A stretch of DNA of 64,000 bases from Bathymodiolus brooksi (GCA_963680875.1 OY804586.1:57322203-57386202); one strand, 5' to 3'. Counted from the first letter of the stretch, positions 11,762 through 23,228 are shown. Program-made: numbers and translations. Notes: generated by a model not told the origin, from the letters alone.

Positions 11762-12998
11762 CAGTCCTCGACATTAACGTTTGTCCGATTGTCCGATACC
11801 AGTGAAAACTGACGTCGGACAAGTAGATCTTGCATTACTGTTGTCCGACGGGACAAGTGAAAAAATCAGAGATTCCCAAACGTGCCGGTACGACGGACAA
11901 ATCTATTTCCACTGGTATAAAATACTGGGTTTGTTGTATAAAAGAACCCTGTTTGATCTCCAATTTGTCCATAATTTATTTTGATTAAAACTAAAGTGAA
12001 ACGCCAAATCAAAACTCTTTTATTGTATCATTTATCGTTCCTCCATGCTGTGGTGAAGTTCAAGGACATTGATCAAATTAAAGTCGCAATCTCAGAAACG
12101 CTTTATAGAACGGAAATATCAATATTTGAAATATAAGAACAAGAAGCACTCCGTAACGGACACGTAAAAATTATCGGATATCAATTTGGCGCCAAATTTA
12201 AACTTATCATTTGTGCAAAATACGATAGAGGACTTGATTTAGGCTTTTGGGAAATATTGAAACCTTTGAAATGGACAAATATTACAAGTTTTTTCCTGAT
12301 CTGGTTGAAAAGATCCACTAAATTGTTTATTTCTCTGAATTTAAATAAAATACTTTGCTTTATTTATATATCACAGGCACTTGTTTCTGGTGAAAAAAAT
12401 ATACCTAGATACTGGTACATAATTATATATAGTATCTAGGTATATTTTTTTTACCAGAAACAAGGATTTATATAACACAAATATAAGTTATTGCAATTTG
12501 TGTGGTAATGGATCACAACACAGTAATATTTCAAAAGGAAAAGGGGGGTGGGATACATATAAAAATCACTGGTATGCAAGACTCCAATCAACATAGACAG
12601 AAATAAATATGTGACATTGAATATATGTCCTTCAGGTAGTCCTGAATAAAAAAAAAACCCAGAACAAATCAGTTCAGGCAGCTTTAACTATTTACTAAAT
12701 TTGGGCAAGGTAACGTCAGAGGGGTCGCGAAACAATGTTTCGATTAATCGCAATTGACATCTGCCAGAAGTCTCCCCACTTCTCTCTGTTGTCTCCCACT
12801 TCTCCCTGTGAGCTCTCTGAAAGAGAAGTCACTTATCCCTCTAATTTGAAAGTAGTGGAAGCCCTGGATAATTATTCTCTAGTTTTTGTAATTTTTATTA
12901 ATTTTTTCGGACAACTAAAAGATTTGAGTCGGAGAAGTACTTTTTTTAATTAGTTGTCCGAAGGGACAAGTTGAAAAATATGTTAATGTAGAGGCCTG
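11762..12998. mobile_element. hAT-like element (5-bp duplication), 1237 bp
   Basis: Termini CAGTCCTCGACATTAAC (left) and the complement of GTTAATGTAGAGGCCTG (right), with TAATG on both sides (11757-11761 and 12999-13003). The empty site survives in related modules at about 16325 (GGCTAATGTTAAAAAAATC). Subterminal copies of GTTGTCCGAxGGGACAAGT lie near both ends. No transposase is seen; short frames look random. CAG-type ends with a 5-bp duplication suggest the hAT5 group. Confidence 0.78.
12382..12464. repeat. Near-perfect 34-bp inverted repeat (hairpin)
   Basis: Arms 12382-12415 and 12431-12464 pair at 33 of 34 positions around a 15-nt AT-rich loop. The arms begin CTTGTTTCTGG. The hairpin lies inside the 1237-bp hAT-like element. 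Confidence 0.88.
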
Positions 12999-13003
12999 TA
13001 ATG

Positions 13004-13939
13004 TTAAAAAAATCTTCTCCTCTGAAACTGCTTGGCCAAATGGAGCCAAACTTGGCAGGAAGCATCTATGTAAGATCCTCTATAAAACTTCTTCCTTTGG
13101 TTCCATTCGACCAACAAACATGGCCACTGTTACTAAAAATAGAACATATGGTAAAATTGCACATTTTTGGTAATAACTCAAAAACCATTAATAATATCAG
13201 AAATCTGATGGAGAAAAATGATCAGCACCACAAGATCTAACTACCCTGAAATTTTGAAGAAAATCTGATTACCTATCTTGGAGTTATTGCCCTTTTTTCA
13301 TCAAATTTTCAAAAGTTTAATACTTTCCATGTTTTATTTCAAAAACTATAAGAGATGGATGTTAAGTTTAAACAGCAAACATGTGCAGCATGTCAAGATT
13401 TACCTAGCCTGCAATTTTAAAGTAAATCTGATTACCCATCTTGAAGTTATTGCCCTTTTATCATCAAATTTTAGAAATGTTAATACTTTACATCCTTTAT
13501 TTAAAAAACTATAAGAGATAGATGTTAAGTATAAACTGAAAACATGTTCAGCTGGTCAAGATCTACATGCAATGCAATTTTGAAGTAAATCTGATTAGCC
13601 GTCTAGGAGTTATAGCCCTTTTTTCATTATTATTTTTTTAATTTAAACATTTTTGTCTGATATTTCAAAAACTATTCGAGATTAAGGTTAAGTTTAAATT
13701 GCAAAAATGTGCAACATATCAAGATCTACCTACCATGCAATTTTGAAGTTAATATGAGTACCCAATTTGGAGTTATTGCTCTTTTTTCATCAAATTTTCA
13801 AAATTTTAATACTTTTGTCTTTTATTTCAAAAACTATAAGAGATAGATGTTAAGTTTAAACTGCAAATATGTTCAGCATGTCAAGATATACATAGCCTGC
13901 AATTTTAAAGTAAATCTGAATACCCATCTTGAAGTTATT
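13004..13939 (+). repeat. Tandem array of ~163-bp modules, left part
   Basis: After one GGCCAAATGGAGCCAAACTTGG module, units recur with AAAAACTAT anchors at 13341, 13504, 13667 and 13829 (period 162-163). Each has GATGTTAAGTTTAAACTGC, GTCAAGATCTAC and ATCTTGGAGTTATTGCCC-like phrases. The period is close to the 166-bp satellite half-unit, but the sequence is a different family. Interrupted at 13940 by a transposon. Confidence 0.85.
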
Positions 13940-15727
13940 CAGTGCTTGAAATTTTTTGGGCCAGTAATATATTAGTCACTGGCCCAAATGGCATAATGGT
14001 GGCCCATACATTTTGTGGCATTTTTTTATGAAAAAAAGACATCAGATATCAATATATAAACAGTTTTCAGGTTAATTGTTTTTTTTATCAATAATATTAA
14101 AATGCATTCTTTCACTAGTCTCACGGGGGTTGGGGCTCTTCAAGGTAATTTTGGTACAGTAACGGATGTGCAGCTGAAATTGCGAAAACACCCCAATGCA
14201 TATTTTGCTATCAAATGAAACCTGAATTTACTTGTTGTAACCTTTTCGACAACCTTGACTCCATTGGCTAGGGTGGTCTCAAGAAATGGTGTTAGTCCGT
14301 CAGAGGGGGACAATAAAAGGCTGGTTTATGTAAGGGTAGATCAATGCCATGATCACATTAAAGACATCTGGAAAAGAGTAGACTAATGCCACTACAAGGA
14401 CCACTCTTGCACTCCCCAAATTGAAGAGTGACATCACTTGTTTCAATCCACTATGAAGAAGTGATATTAAAGTAAAATAACCTCTCAGTTCGGGGTAATG
14501 TCAGTTGGTTATTCATTCCAAACAAGTATCTCACTTTGTTGAAATAACAAACGGTGCAGTCATTTTCTGTTATATAAACAACTGTTAACTTTTCGTGTTA
14601 TTTTTATACCCCCGCTCCCCAAAGGGGGAGGGGGGTATACTGTTTTACCTCTGTCCGTCTGTCCTTCCGTCCGTCCAAGATATTTTTTGTCGCATTTTTC
14701 TCAGTAACTGTTGATGGCAGAAATCTGATATTTGGTCACAAGCGTCATATATGTATACCATATTGTGGGTAATGTTTTTGGACCCGTCAGATTCCTACTT
14801 CCTGTTTGCCGACTTAGTTGGTTTTTATACACATTGAACTTATATGCACATTTTTCGTCACATTTTTCTCGGCAACTATTGATGGCAGAAATCTGATATT
14901 TGGTCACAAGCTTCATATAGGTACCCCATATTGTGGGAAGCGTTTTTTTACCTGTCAGATTCCTACTTCCTGTTTGCCGAAGAGCGGGGGTATCATAAGT
15001 GAGCATTAGCTCACAGTTCATCTTGTTTAATTTGTAATCAAAAGTTCTGGTTCCAAAAAAGGAAACACTCCCAATTGTCATTAAAATGTAGCCGTGTACG
15101 TATAGAGATGAACTATGAAAAGTTTAAAAGAAGTGACAGGCCAGATCGTTTCCGTAGTTTGACATTACTGTCAACAATTTTCTCTCCGTTGTTGTGGAAA
15201 TGTTTTTCAATGATTACCTAAGGATTGACACAAAAAGGTTTCCGATTTCTGTAAAATGAAATTCGTACATGTACATTTTGCAGCAGATTGAATGAATAAA
15301 TTTCCGAACCGTGGAAGATACCAGATAGCAAACATTATAAGTTGACAGAATTCTCTTTTATTGTTCACAACTTTCCACTTCGTCCGTGAAAGTTAACAAT
15401 TTTAATAATTAAATCATAAAGAAACAAAAAAACACGTTTCTTTTCTAATGTTTAGTGAATACTTGTGTATTACATGAAAACGTGTAGGAAATGTGTATTG
15501 ATTGGCTCGATAAAAATAAATAATTGGGGAGAACAGAGAACAGTAAATTACATTAGCTGTGTATTCATTGGCATTTCGGTAAAACAACAATTTTTAACGG
15601 TCTTTTAGGCAATCGTCCAGACGTTTTTTGTTGGGCCAGTGACTACCTAAATTGGAGCAGCTTTTGGTCGCCCGAATAAGATATTAGTCGCATTTGGCGA
15701 CTGGGCGACCGTCCATTTCAGGCACTG
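13940..15727. mobile_element. hAT-like element (5-bp duplication), 1788 bp, with nested insert
   Basis: Termini CAGTGCTTGAAAT (left) and ATTTCAGGCACTG (right) flanked by TTATT (13935-13939 and 15728-15732). Subterminal GGGCCAGT...GGCCC and GGTCGCCC...GGGCGACC blocks lie near the ends. No transposase frame is visible; the only long frames fall in a nested repeat at 14605-15027. The rest is AT-rich sequence without recognised features. Confidence 0.78.
14605..15027. mobile_element. Nested TATACCCCC...GGGGGTAT dispersed repeat
   Basis: Begins TATACCCCCGCTCCCC. It contains two tandem modules of about 180 bp (CATTTTTCTC.G.AACT, GGCAGAAATCTGATATTTGG, TTCCTACTTCCTGTTTGCCGA) and ends GAGCGGGGGTATCATAAG, a hairpin GTGAGCATTAGCTCAC (14999-15014) and CAGTTCATCTTG. 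I recognise it as a dispersed non-coding family common in bivalve genomes. The minus-strand 126-codon frame across it is an artefact. Confidence 0.7.
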
Positions 15728-15732
15728 TTATT

Positions 15733-15965
15733 GCCTAGCCTGCAATTTTAAAGTAAATCTGATTACCCATCTTGAAGTTATTGCCCTTTTTTCATCAAAT
15801 TTTAAAAATGTTAATACTTTTCATCCTTTATTTCAAAAACTATAAGAGATAGATGTTAAGTGTAAACTGAAAACATGTTCAGCTTGTCAAGATATGCATG
15901 CCCTGCAATTTTGAAGTATGTCTGATTACCTGTCTAAGAGTTAATGCACTTTTTCATCATTTTTT
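15733..15965 (+). repeat. ~163-bp module array, right part
   Basis: Continues the array interrupted at 13940, with a roughly 50-bp segment (TAGCCTGCAATTTTAAAG and following) repeated on both sides of the hAT-like element. Ends where a new element opens at 15966. Confidence 0.8.
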
Positions 15966-16559
15966 AGCTCATGAGGTATTGCCATCACTTGGCATCCACC
16001 GTCCGTCCGTTAACTTTTTCATATTTTAATCTTCTCCTCTGAAACAACTTGGCCAAATGGAACCAAACTTGGCAGTGAGCATCTATGTAAGGTCCTCTAT
16101 AAAGTTTCTCCATTTCGTTCCGTTCCACCAACAAATATGGCCACCAAGGGCAACTTGTTTCTGATTGGCTATTGTTTAAAAAAATCTTCTCCTCTGAAAC
16201 TGCTTGGCAAAATGGAGCCAAACTTGGCAGGAAGCATCTATGTAAGATCCTCTATATAGCTTCTTCATTTGGTTCCATTTGGCCAACAAACATGGCCACC
16301 AAGATTAATTTTGTTTTCTGATTGGCTAATGTTAAAAAAATCTTCTCCTTTGAAACAGCTTGGCCAAATGGAGTCAAACTTGGCAGGAAGCATCTATGTA
16401 AGGTCAAAGCCTGGCATAGATGGTCCCTGTGTGTGTCCCTTTCAAAATTGTGTCCAACAGCCCCACCCTCCATTCAAGATGGCTGCTGTTTGTTAAGGTA
16501 ATGATTATCTCCCTTTGAAATTTGCTTCAGTATCATTCTATTGTCAGGTGAGCCTCTAG
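15966..16559 (+). mobile_element. Rolling-circle-like non-autonomous element, 594 bp
   Basis: Starts AGCTCATGAGGTATTGCC after a T and ends TGTCAGGTGAGCCTCTAG before a T (CTAG 16556-16559). Inside are three modules (CTTGGCCAAATGGA.CCAAACTTGGCAG) spaced about 150-165 bp. The terminal GTCAGGTGAGC is the complement of the consensus 5' GCTCACCTGAC. This copy lacks the spacer and long hairpin of its relatives. Confidence 0.68.
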
Positions 16560-17558
16560 TTTTGTTATAAATATTTGTTGTTGATTTTAAGCAATGAAAT
16601 CTTGATCTTGATAGCATTTATTATAAAAAAAAAAAAACATTCCTTAATGAACGAAAAAATAATTTTTAATATTTCAGTTTAAGAAAAAGTTTAAGCAAAG
16701 AATTTTAATTATGCATGTTCATTACCCTCTTTCAACTTCTTTTTCAATTTCTCATCAATATTGTCAAAAAGATCGTATCTGATTCTGCTTTTACCTTCTG
16801 GTTTTGCATACACATTGCAGTTATAGAACCAAATGTTTTCAAACTTTTCAGTGTTTTTCAATCTTGTCATAAGTCCAAGGTTACGTTGAGTAATGTCATC
16901 GTGGAATTTCACATCTTTTGTAAGGTTTTTCTTCTGTCGCACAATTTGTATTTTCACATCAGTATTGTGCACTTTCACAATAACCGGCTTCTGGAAACCG
17001 TCTTTTCCAGGTATTCTATGGATGGCTTGCACATCACTGGGTTGTATTAACAAACATGGCCACCACAGACGATTCTTGTTTCTGATTGGTCAATTTCTAA
17101 AAAATCTTCTACTCTGACAAAGCTTGGCCAAATAGACCGAAAGTTGGTAGGAAGCATCTATGGAAGGTCCTCTGTGAGAATTGCTGATTCCGTTTTGATC
17201 CGTTAACAAACATGGCCGTCATAGACAATTCTTGTTTCTTATTGTTCGATTTCTAAAACAGCTTTTCCTCTGAAACCGCTTGGACAAATGATATGGAACT
17301 TGGTAAGAAGCATCTATGTAAGGTCCTCTTTAGAGATTGCTCATTTCGTTTTGATCCATTAGCAAACATGGCTGCCACAGGCAATTCTTGTTTAAGATTG
17401 GTCGCTTTCTAAAAAGCTTCTTCTCTAAAACTGCTTTGCCAAAGCAAACCGAAATTTGGTGGAAAGCCCCTATAGGCTATGGAAGGTTCTGTATTAAGTT
17501 TCCTCAGAGCAGAATGAAAGGTGATTGACACAGGCTCAGCTCAGTGCTGAGCCTCTAG
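16560..17558 (+). mobile_element. Second module element ending in hairpin-CTAG, with LINE debris
   Basis: Modules (CTTGGCCAAATAGACC, CGTTTTGATCC.TTA.CAAACATGG) resume at about 17055. They end in GACACAGGCTCAG, loop, CTGAGCC and TCTAG (CTAG 17555-17558) before a T. The hairpin stem is GGCTCAG/CTGAGCC. A LINE ORF1 fragment splits the left part. The 5' end is not identified. Confidence 0.62.
16703..17050 (-). pseudogene. LINE ORF1 fragment (RNA-binding-like domain)
   Basis: About 115 codons on the minus strand: VQAIHRIPGKDGFQKPVIVKV, then NTDVKIQIVRQKKNL, DDITQRNLGLMTRL, IWFYNCNVYAKPEGK and FDNIDEKLKKKLKE. The pattern AIHRIPGK...PVIVK...R..K.L is what I associate with the C-terminal part of ORF1 proteins of molluscan LINEs, which bind element RNA. 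No start codon is justified; the first methionine falls at the module junction (TTAACAAACATGG at 17047). An A13 run at 16625 may mark its former 3' side. A truncated insertion is the simplest reading. Confidence 0.6.
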
Positions 17559-18050
17559 TTTTCCGGTAGCTGCTGATACATGAAAATGCAATATTTTTAT
17601 ATCAGATTTTTACAAATAAAACTATATAAAGTTATAATTGTTTTACATTAATTAATTATTTAAACATTGTTTAAAATCTTAACGATTTCGTTTCTTGTTA
17701 TATGGAATTGTTTAAATATAGCGTGTTCGAATCGGAATTGCTGTTTTAGGTATTTTTCAATTCGCGGCACGTTTTTTTTCACCAGCGTTCCCCTTTACAA
17801 AGACTTGCGCAGCTATGTTCCTTACGTCATGTAGTTCTATAATTATTATCCAATTAAAGCGCAGATTGGTAGCTTGCGCATGGTCATAGTCGCTGCCACT
17901 TTCCTGCGCATGCTATACAGGAAATGGTCATTTGAAAAGTTCCAAGAAAAATAATTCAATGAAATATTTGGAATAGCGTCCTCCGATGGCGATATTAACA
18001 TAGGAACAGTTAAATCTCTACCATATTAGATCGGGAACATAGTTGTTTTT
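17559..18050. other. AT-rich spacer without recognised feature
   Basis: No frame, RNA or repeat that I can support. A GCGC-containing stretch around 17800-17900 (TTGCGCATGG, CCTGCGCATGC) is the only compositional change. Confidence 0.5.
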
Positions 18051-19188
18051 AGCTCACCTGACCGTAGGCAGTGTCAGCTTTTGTCATGGCTAGGCGTCCG
18101 TCTGTCGTCGTCGTCCGTCCGTTAACTTTTCGCATTTAAATCTTCTCTGAAACCACGGAACAGATTTGAACCAAACTTGCCAGAAATGTTCATTGGATGG
18201 TCCTCTACCAGATTTATGTTTTTGGTGCTGATTTGAAATTCAACATGACTGCCAGGGTCCATAGTGTGTTCTCATTGGCTGAAACCACCAAGCCAATTGA
18301 ATTGTTACTTAGCAGGAATGATCATTGGGTGGTCCTGTACTAAACTTGTGAATTGTTTGCTGATCGGAAATTCAAGATGGCCACCATGACTCGACTTAGT
18401 ATTAACATAGAACCTTATGGAAAAATGTTTAAAAGTCTTTTCCTCTGAAACCAGTTAGTCAATTTAAAGCAAACATGGAATGAATGGCCCTTAGGTGGTC
18501 AACTTTCAAAATTATGTCCTGTGACCCCGACCTCCATCCAAGATGGCCACCATCAGCGGACATAGTTTAAACATTGGACCCTATGGGAAAAATGTTTTTA
18601 AAATTTTTCCTCTGAAACCAGTTAGCCAATTCAATTCAAAGCAAACATGGCATGGATGGTCCTTAAATGGTCAACTTTCAAAATTATCTCCAGTGACCCA
18701 GACCTCCATCCAAGATGGCTGCCATCAGCGGACATAGTTTTAACATAGGACCCTATGGGAAATATGTTTAAAAATCTTCTCCTCTGAAACCAGTAAGCCA
18801 ATTTAAAGCAAATATTGCATGAATGGTCCTTAAGTGGTCAACTTTCAAAATTATATCCAGTGACCCAGACCTCCATTCAAGATGGCCACCTTCAGCAGAC
18901 ATAGTTTTAACATAGGACCCTATGGGAAAATTGTTTAAAAGTCTTCTCCTATGAAACCAGTGAGTCAATTTAGAGCAAACATGGCATGGATGGTCCTTGG
19001 GTAATATGCTTTCAAAATTGTGTCCGGTGACCACGACCTCCATCCAAGATGGCTGCCATGAGCAGACATAGTTTTAACATAGAACCCTATGGGATTTGAA
19101 TAGTAACTTAGATGTATTCGGCATGCAGACTTTTTTAAGAGGGCTTATTTATGTCAGGTGAGCGATACAGGCTCACCTGAGCCTCTAG
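18051..19188 (+). mobile_element. Best-bounded module-bearing rolling-circle-like element, 1138 bp
   Basis: 5' end AGCTCACCTGAC (18051-18062) follows T. Near the 3' end is its complement GTCAGGTGAGC (19153-19163), then GATACA, the hairpin AGGCTCACCTGAGCCT and CTAG (19185-19188), followed by T. This is the asymmetric-terminal-inverted-repeat plus 3' hairpin architecture described for Helentrons (Helitron2). Between the ends lie a GTCCGTCCGTTAACTTTT leader and about six modules of 160-170 bp, each with a CCATCCAAGATGGC.GCCAT-type phrase and GGACCCTATGGGAAA. No Rep/helicase is encoded. Confidence 0.75.
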
Positions 19189-19707
19189 TTTAGTATTTAA
19201 AACACCCCTAAGCATGTCTGAAGAAGAACGTCAACCATGTACATCACTGGAAGTGGAAAATAACATCAGCGGTGTTATCATAGGTGTGCATAAACCTTGT
19301 TCTAAATGTTTAAACGTACGGTTTATTTTAAGCATTGCTTCTTTTCAAGTAATTTATGAAAATCTTCTCGTCAATTTTTAATATTTCCAACTTGCGTTCA
19401 AAACAAATGTAAGCAAACCGAAAAGGGGGTGTAAACAGAGATGAACGTTTTCCTCTGATCAGCTGATTTCCTCTTTTTTTAAGCAAAATATTTATATACA
19501 TGTATATATATTCTTCCATAAATGGCCGTTTTCAATGTGAGATGACCTGTTGAAGATCGGTGCACATGACCTCATTTCCAGTGCCACAAGACCTCATCTC
19601 CCATCGCTTGTCGGCCAATCAGATCGCGCCATTATTTTTAAAAACAAATAATGAAAAATAACCAAAATTATTTTTTCTTGTAAAATTATGATTTGGAAAC
19701 TATTTAA
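19189..19707. other. Spacer with one weak candidate first exon
   Basis: At 19215 an ATG opens MSEEERQPCTSLEVENNISG, continues through a GVIIGVHKPCSKCLN stretch and reaches a possible donor (AAC|GTACGG, about 19316). No partner exon was found and I do not recognise the peptide. The rest is AT-rich. It is reported as a weak possibility only. Confidence 0.2.
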
Positions 19708-20025
19708 CCCTTTGACCAACTTCACTAGGGACATATATGTCCCTTGTTGGTAGACTGCGCAAGGGACATATGTTCCGTGGGAAAGAAATTTACTTTTATT
19801 TTTATTTTCTTTAAGAACAAGTTATACATTATAATTAGATTACACAATTTAAAGTCAGATACAGATATTGCACATATAGAACCACATTAAAAAAAAGAAA
19901 AAAAGAAGTGGTAAGTAACGTCACATTGCTGTTATAATGGCGTCACCCTGATGAAAGGGTCATAACATCAGGAATAATACTGCACATGACGTTACGGTTA
20001 TACACGAAACATTGCAGTCAAAGGG
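19708..20025. mobile_element. piggyBac-type MITE, 318 bp
   Basis: TTAA (19704-19707) and TTAA (20026-20029) flank inverted ends CCCTTTGAC and GTCAAAGGG. Near the left end are the perfect palindrome AGGGACATATATGTCCCT and a half copy AAGGGACATATGTTCC. TTAA target plus CCC-start TIRs is the piggyBac rule. It has no transposase frame. Confidence 0.78.
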
Positions 20026-20029
20026 TTAA

Positions 20030-20744
20030 TTAAAGCTCTTTTTATCGTAAAGCAACATAATACTTTATGACCTACCGGGTACATTTCTCAGTCACGTATT
20101 ATGAGGTAGTACACAATAATATCTGATATGTAAATGAGGTATCAATCAATGAAAGCCATACATAGGTGTGTGTATATGAAAACAAATGTTGTCTATGGAA
20201 GAAATAGGTACTTTTATGTGTTGATATGGAACATCGGCAGATCTTCCACTCGTGAAAAGACATACAATTTCTATCACTCGTGGAAGATATCAACGTATGA
20301 AAGAACCTATTATTTTATTCACAAGATTTCAATATTTTTGACGGTGCCACAAAGACAACAACTACCAAACTGCCTCAACACACATTTTCATATCTGTATA
20401 CAACTATATTTCCAAGGCTGAGAATGGTTATAGTTCATATTCCTATTCCGAATAAATGGTTTAGCAAGCTCAGTTATTTATCTGAACAAATTTATGTTAG
20501 AGTAATATGGAAAAGTGACATGAACATGCCCTTTGTGGTCATTTTGACCAACAGAAAAGCTATTTTCGAGGATTTTTACAGGTCTCAAAATTTTTAATTT
20601 GGTCCAATTTCAAACAGTCCTGTAGTTTTTCTTGTATACATATGCTTGTTCTCCCAGAAAACAAAAGATTATGCAACAAAAGAATTGTGCTCGATTTGCC
20701 ATATATAATACCTTAGCACACAGTATATTTCATCGACTTTTGAA
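20030..20744. other. AT-rich spacer
   Basis: The only frames (64-95 codons) are unremarkable in composition. No repeat or RNA signal was recognised. Confidence 0.45.
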
Positions 20745-21023
20745 GGGGCCTGGGTGGCTCAATGAGTTAGGTCGTTGGATCTAACAACTCATGCAAGCCT
20801 ATCACCAATACAGCATGGGTTCACGCCCGGCTTTGTAAATTACAAATATGGGTGCACTCGACTCGCAGCCGCAAGTGATAAAGTTTACCAGTTGCTTGCC
20901 CATGGTCGATGGTTCTCTCCGGGTACTCCGGCTTCCTCCACCACTAAAACTGGTCGCCATGATATAGCTGAAATATTGTTGAAAGTGGCGTTAATACACC
21001 AAAAATCTAAATCAATCAAATCA
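20745..21023 (+). mobile_element. tRNA-derived SINE, type 2, with 13-bp target duplication
   Basis: The head GGGGCCTGGGTGGCTCAATGAG (box A region) and GGTTCACGCCC (box B) are tRNA-like. The tail holds TCTCCGGGTACTCCGG and CGCCATGATATAGCTGAAAT, and ends in an AATC-rich tract. ATCGACTTTTGAA flanks both sides (20732-20744 and 21024-21036), so the insertion is young and full length. Confidence 0.88.
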
Positions 21024-21584
21024 ATCGACTTTTGAAATTTGCATTTTTCGTTCTATTGTATGGTTTTTTTCTTCCATTCGCTTATTGTTTTTTTTTTTCT
21101 TCGTCTTCATATTCTGAACAAATATTTTATTGTTATGTATTAAACAAGGATCACATTTGGGCCACGCCATGCACCATTGGTGCAAAAGAAGTCCCATAGT
21201 GTGGTTTTAATAGGGTCAAATTGATGCATTGTTTAAATTTTGACGCATTCCAGATCGTCAGTGGGGGTCCGAGTGGTGAGTGTGATGATTTTCTCAAACT
21301 CGATTCGTAAAGGAACAAGCGGGTGCGTTTGTTTAAAGTGTTATTGTGATCGTTAAGAAGAATTACATATAGGTATAAATTATCGTTCCATTCAAATGCT
21401 TTAATGATGGGGTAATTCTTTGTGAAAAAAACCGCACCTTTTCATTCATGTCAGCAAAACCTTTGAAATGGGGGTATTCTATAATCGTAACTGAGCTCAT
21501 TATTGACGTCGATCGAAAAACCGTGACACAGATATTTTATAGCGGTCAACCAAGCCTTAGTGGCGAATATAAACTTTCAACTTA
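21024..21584. other. Spacer without recognised feature
   Basis: T-rich start, otherwise unremarkable. No frame worth reporting. Confidence 0.45.
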
Positions 21585-21720
21585 ACTAAGAGGAACCTTT
21601 GGTTCAGTAGCTTCCTTGTTAGCAGCAACCCTCTATCAAGGAAATCCTGATAGGAATAACAAGCTCTGGAATATCGTATCAACAGATATATATATATACT
21701 CCTGCCGATATGCAGGTTAA
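21585..21720 (-). pseudogene. Short RT-element fragment, paralogous to 36006-36190
   Basis: AACTAAGAGGAACCTTTGGTTC, then TAGCAGCAACCCTCTATCAAGG and AAGCTCTGGAATATCGTATCAA closely match 36026-36120 in the same orientation. There the minus strand encodes the conserved AYGVYISQLIRYSRACGSYQ block. This copy is only that C-terminal segment. Confidence 0.65.
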
Positions 21721-22329
21721 AATTGTGAGTGATCCTTTATCCAGTTTTCCAGTTAGCCTTCATCGTCCATTTTCTCTCTCTCCTCTTGTTTCTTTTTTTT
21801 TCATATCATGTTACTTCTAAATCTCTAAACAAAGAGTTTTCTTCTAAGAAAACAAATTAAATACATCAGAAATTGTATTTCTTTCTTTAACTATCCATTT
21901 CTTTTACTTTAAAAGTTACAAGATAAGCTGCCAGGATAGCCCATCAACCTGAAATTCCGGGGAGAACCCTGATTTAATACTGTTCTGATTATATGTAAAT
22001 TGATGTAACTAGCGGAGAAGACATTTCTAAGTTGTAAAACTTGTGTCTGATCCATTTGTTGAACAATAAAATAAGTTTAAATCAACAAAAGAATACAATC
22101 ATTGATATATTAAAGATGGAAAAGTATTGAAAAGGGTCTTTTCCTTGGTGGCCATCTTGGAAAAAAACTGGGCAAAGTCTGGAATTTGAAATGGCCATAA
22201 GTTTGTAACTACTGGTCAGATTTTTACAAATGAGAGATTAAAATTTCTGTCTTTGTAAGCTCTAATTGATCAACAAGAAATGGATAACTATGAATATTGA
22301 TTGAAATTTTCCTGGCATCTCTACATCCC
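21721..22329. other. Spacer with a LINE-like 3' tail
   Basis: Around 22010-22085, GAGAAGACATTTCTAAG, AACTTGTGTCTGATCC and AATAAAATAAGTTTAAA resemble the 3' UTR of the LINE ending at 47620. The rest shows nothing recognisable. Confidence 0.4.
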
Positions 22330-22545
22330 CTGGGAAAATATACGATTATCTACAGTATATGATCAACGACAATATATGATTATCTGCAATATAAATTATC
22401 TACAATATACGATCAGCGACAATATACGATTATCTACAATATATAATCAGCGACAATATACAATTATCTACAATATACGATCAGCCACAATATACGATCA
22501 GTAGAAATGTACGATCATTGATAATATATGATCAGTTACAATGTA
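22330..22545. repeat. Degenerate ~35-bp tandem repeat
   Basis: Repeats of CAATATACGATTATCTA and GATCAGCGACAATAT alternate at about 34-37-bp spacing, decaying at both ends. Simple AT-rich minisatellite. Confidence 0.75.
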
Positions 22546-22645
22546 CAATAACTGAAAATAACAACATTCGGACAGGTTAATACAAATTCAATGTTAGTTT
22601 TACATACTTGTAAGTCATTGTTTGTATTTTTAAAAATCCTTAATG

Positions 22646-23180
22646 AACCGCATCGGTGGTTTAATGGTAAGTCCGATAGATCTTGGGTTCGAGACCGATG
22701 GGGTCAAACCAATGATTATAAAATTGGAAATTGCTGCTTCTCCGCCAAGCACTGGGTGGCTCGGAATTAGCATACTGTGTCGGAAGGGGGGAGCGGTGGG
22801 GTGACATGTAAACCCCCGGATTGAGCCGTAATAAAAGCAGGAGGTTTGGCACTTTAAAATCTGATTCAACCCACCATTTCTTTAGAAATGCCTGTACCAA
22901 GTCAGGGTCATTACGGTTTTCACAGTTTTCCGGTTGTTGACTGATTTTGTCTGTTTATATGCTTATGAGTTTTGACTTTCCCTTTGTAAGATTGTTCGGA
23001 GTTCGGTAATTTTGTTATTGCCCTTATTCAGTGAGCTAGCACTATAAAAATCCAACTAAGCGTGTTGGTCTAGTACAATGCGGACCTCATTATCATTTCA
23101 TTGAAAATTAACTTGTCGCCATGAAATAGATAAAAAAAAATTGCTGAGTTGGCATTAATTAACAATCACTCATTCACTCT
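22646..23180 (+). mobile_element. tRNA-derived SINE, type 1, split by a 210-bp repeat
   Basis: The head AACCGCATCGGTGGTTTAATGG and box B GGGTTCGAGACC lead to the type 1 body, and the tail GCTGAGTTGGCATTAA ends in CACTCATTCACTC. Between 22815 and 23026 lies an insert whose reverse complement occurs at 59634-59845 (GCCTGTACCAAGTCAGGGTC, CCGGTTGTTGACTG, TGCTTATGAGTTTTGAC). The minus-strand 79-codon frames belong to that insert and are not a host gene. Confidence 0.78.
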
Positions 23181-23228
23181 AAAATCCTGAATGAATTATA
23201 ATAAATATTTCATTGTACTGTATTTCAG

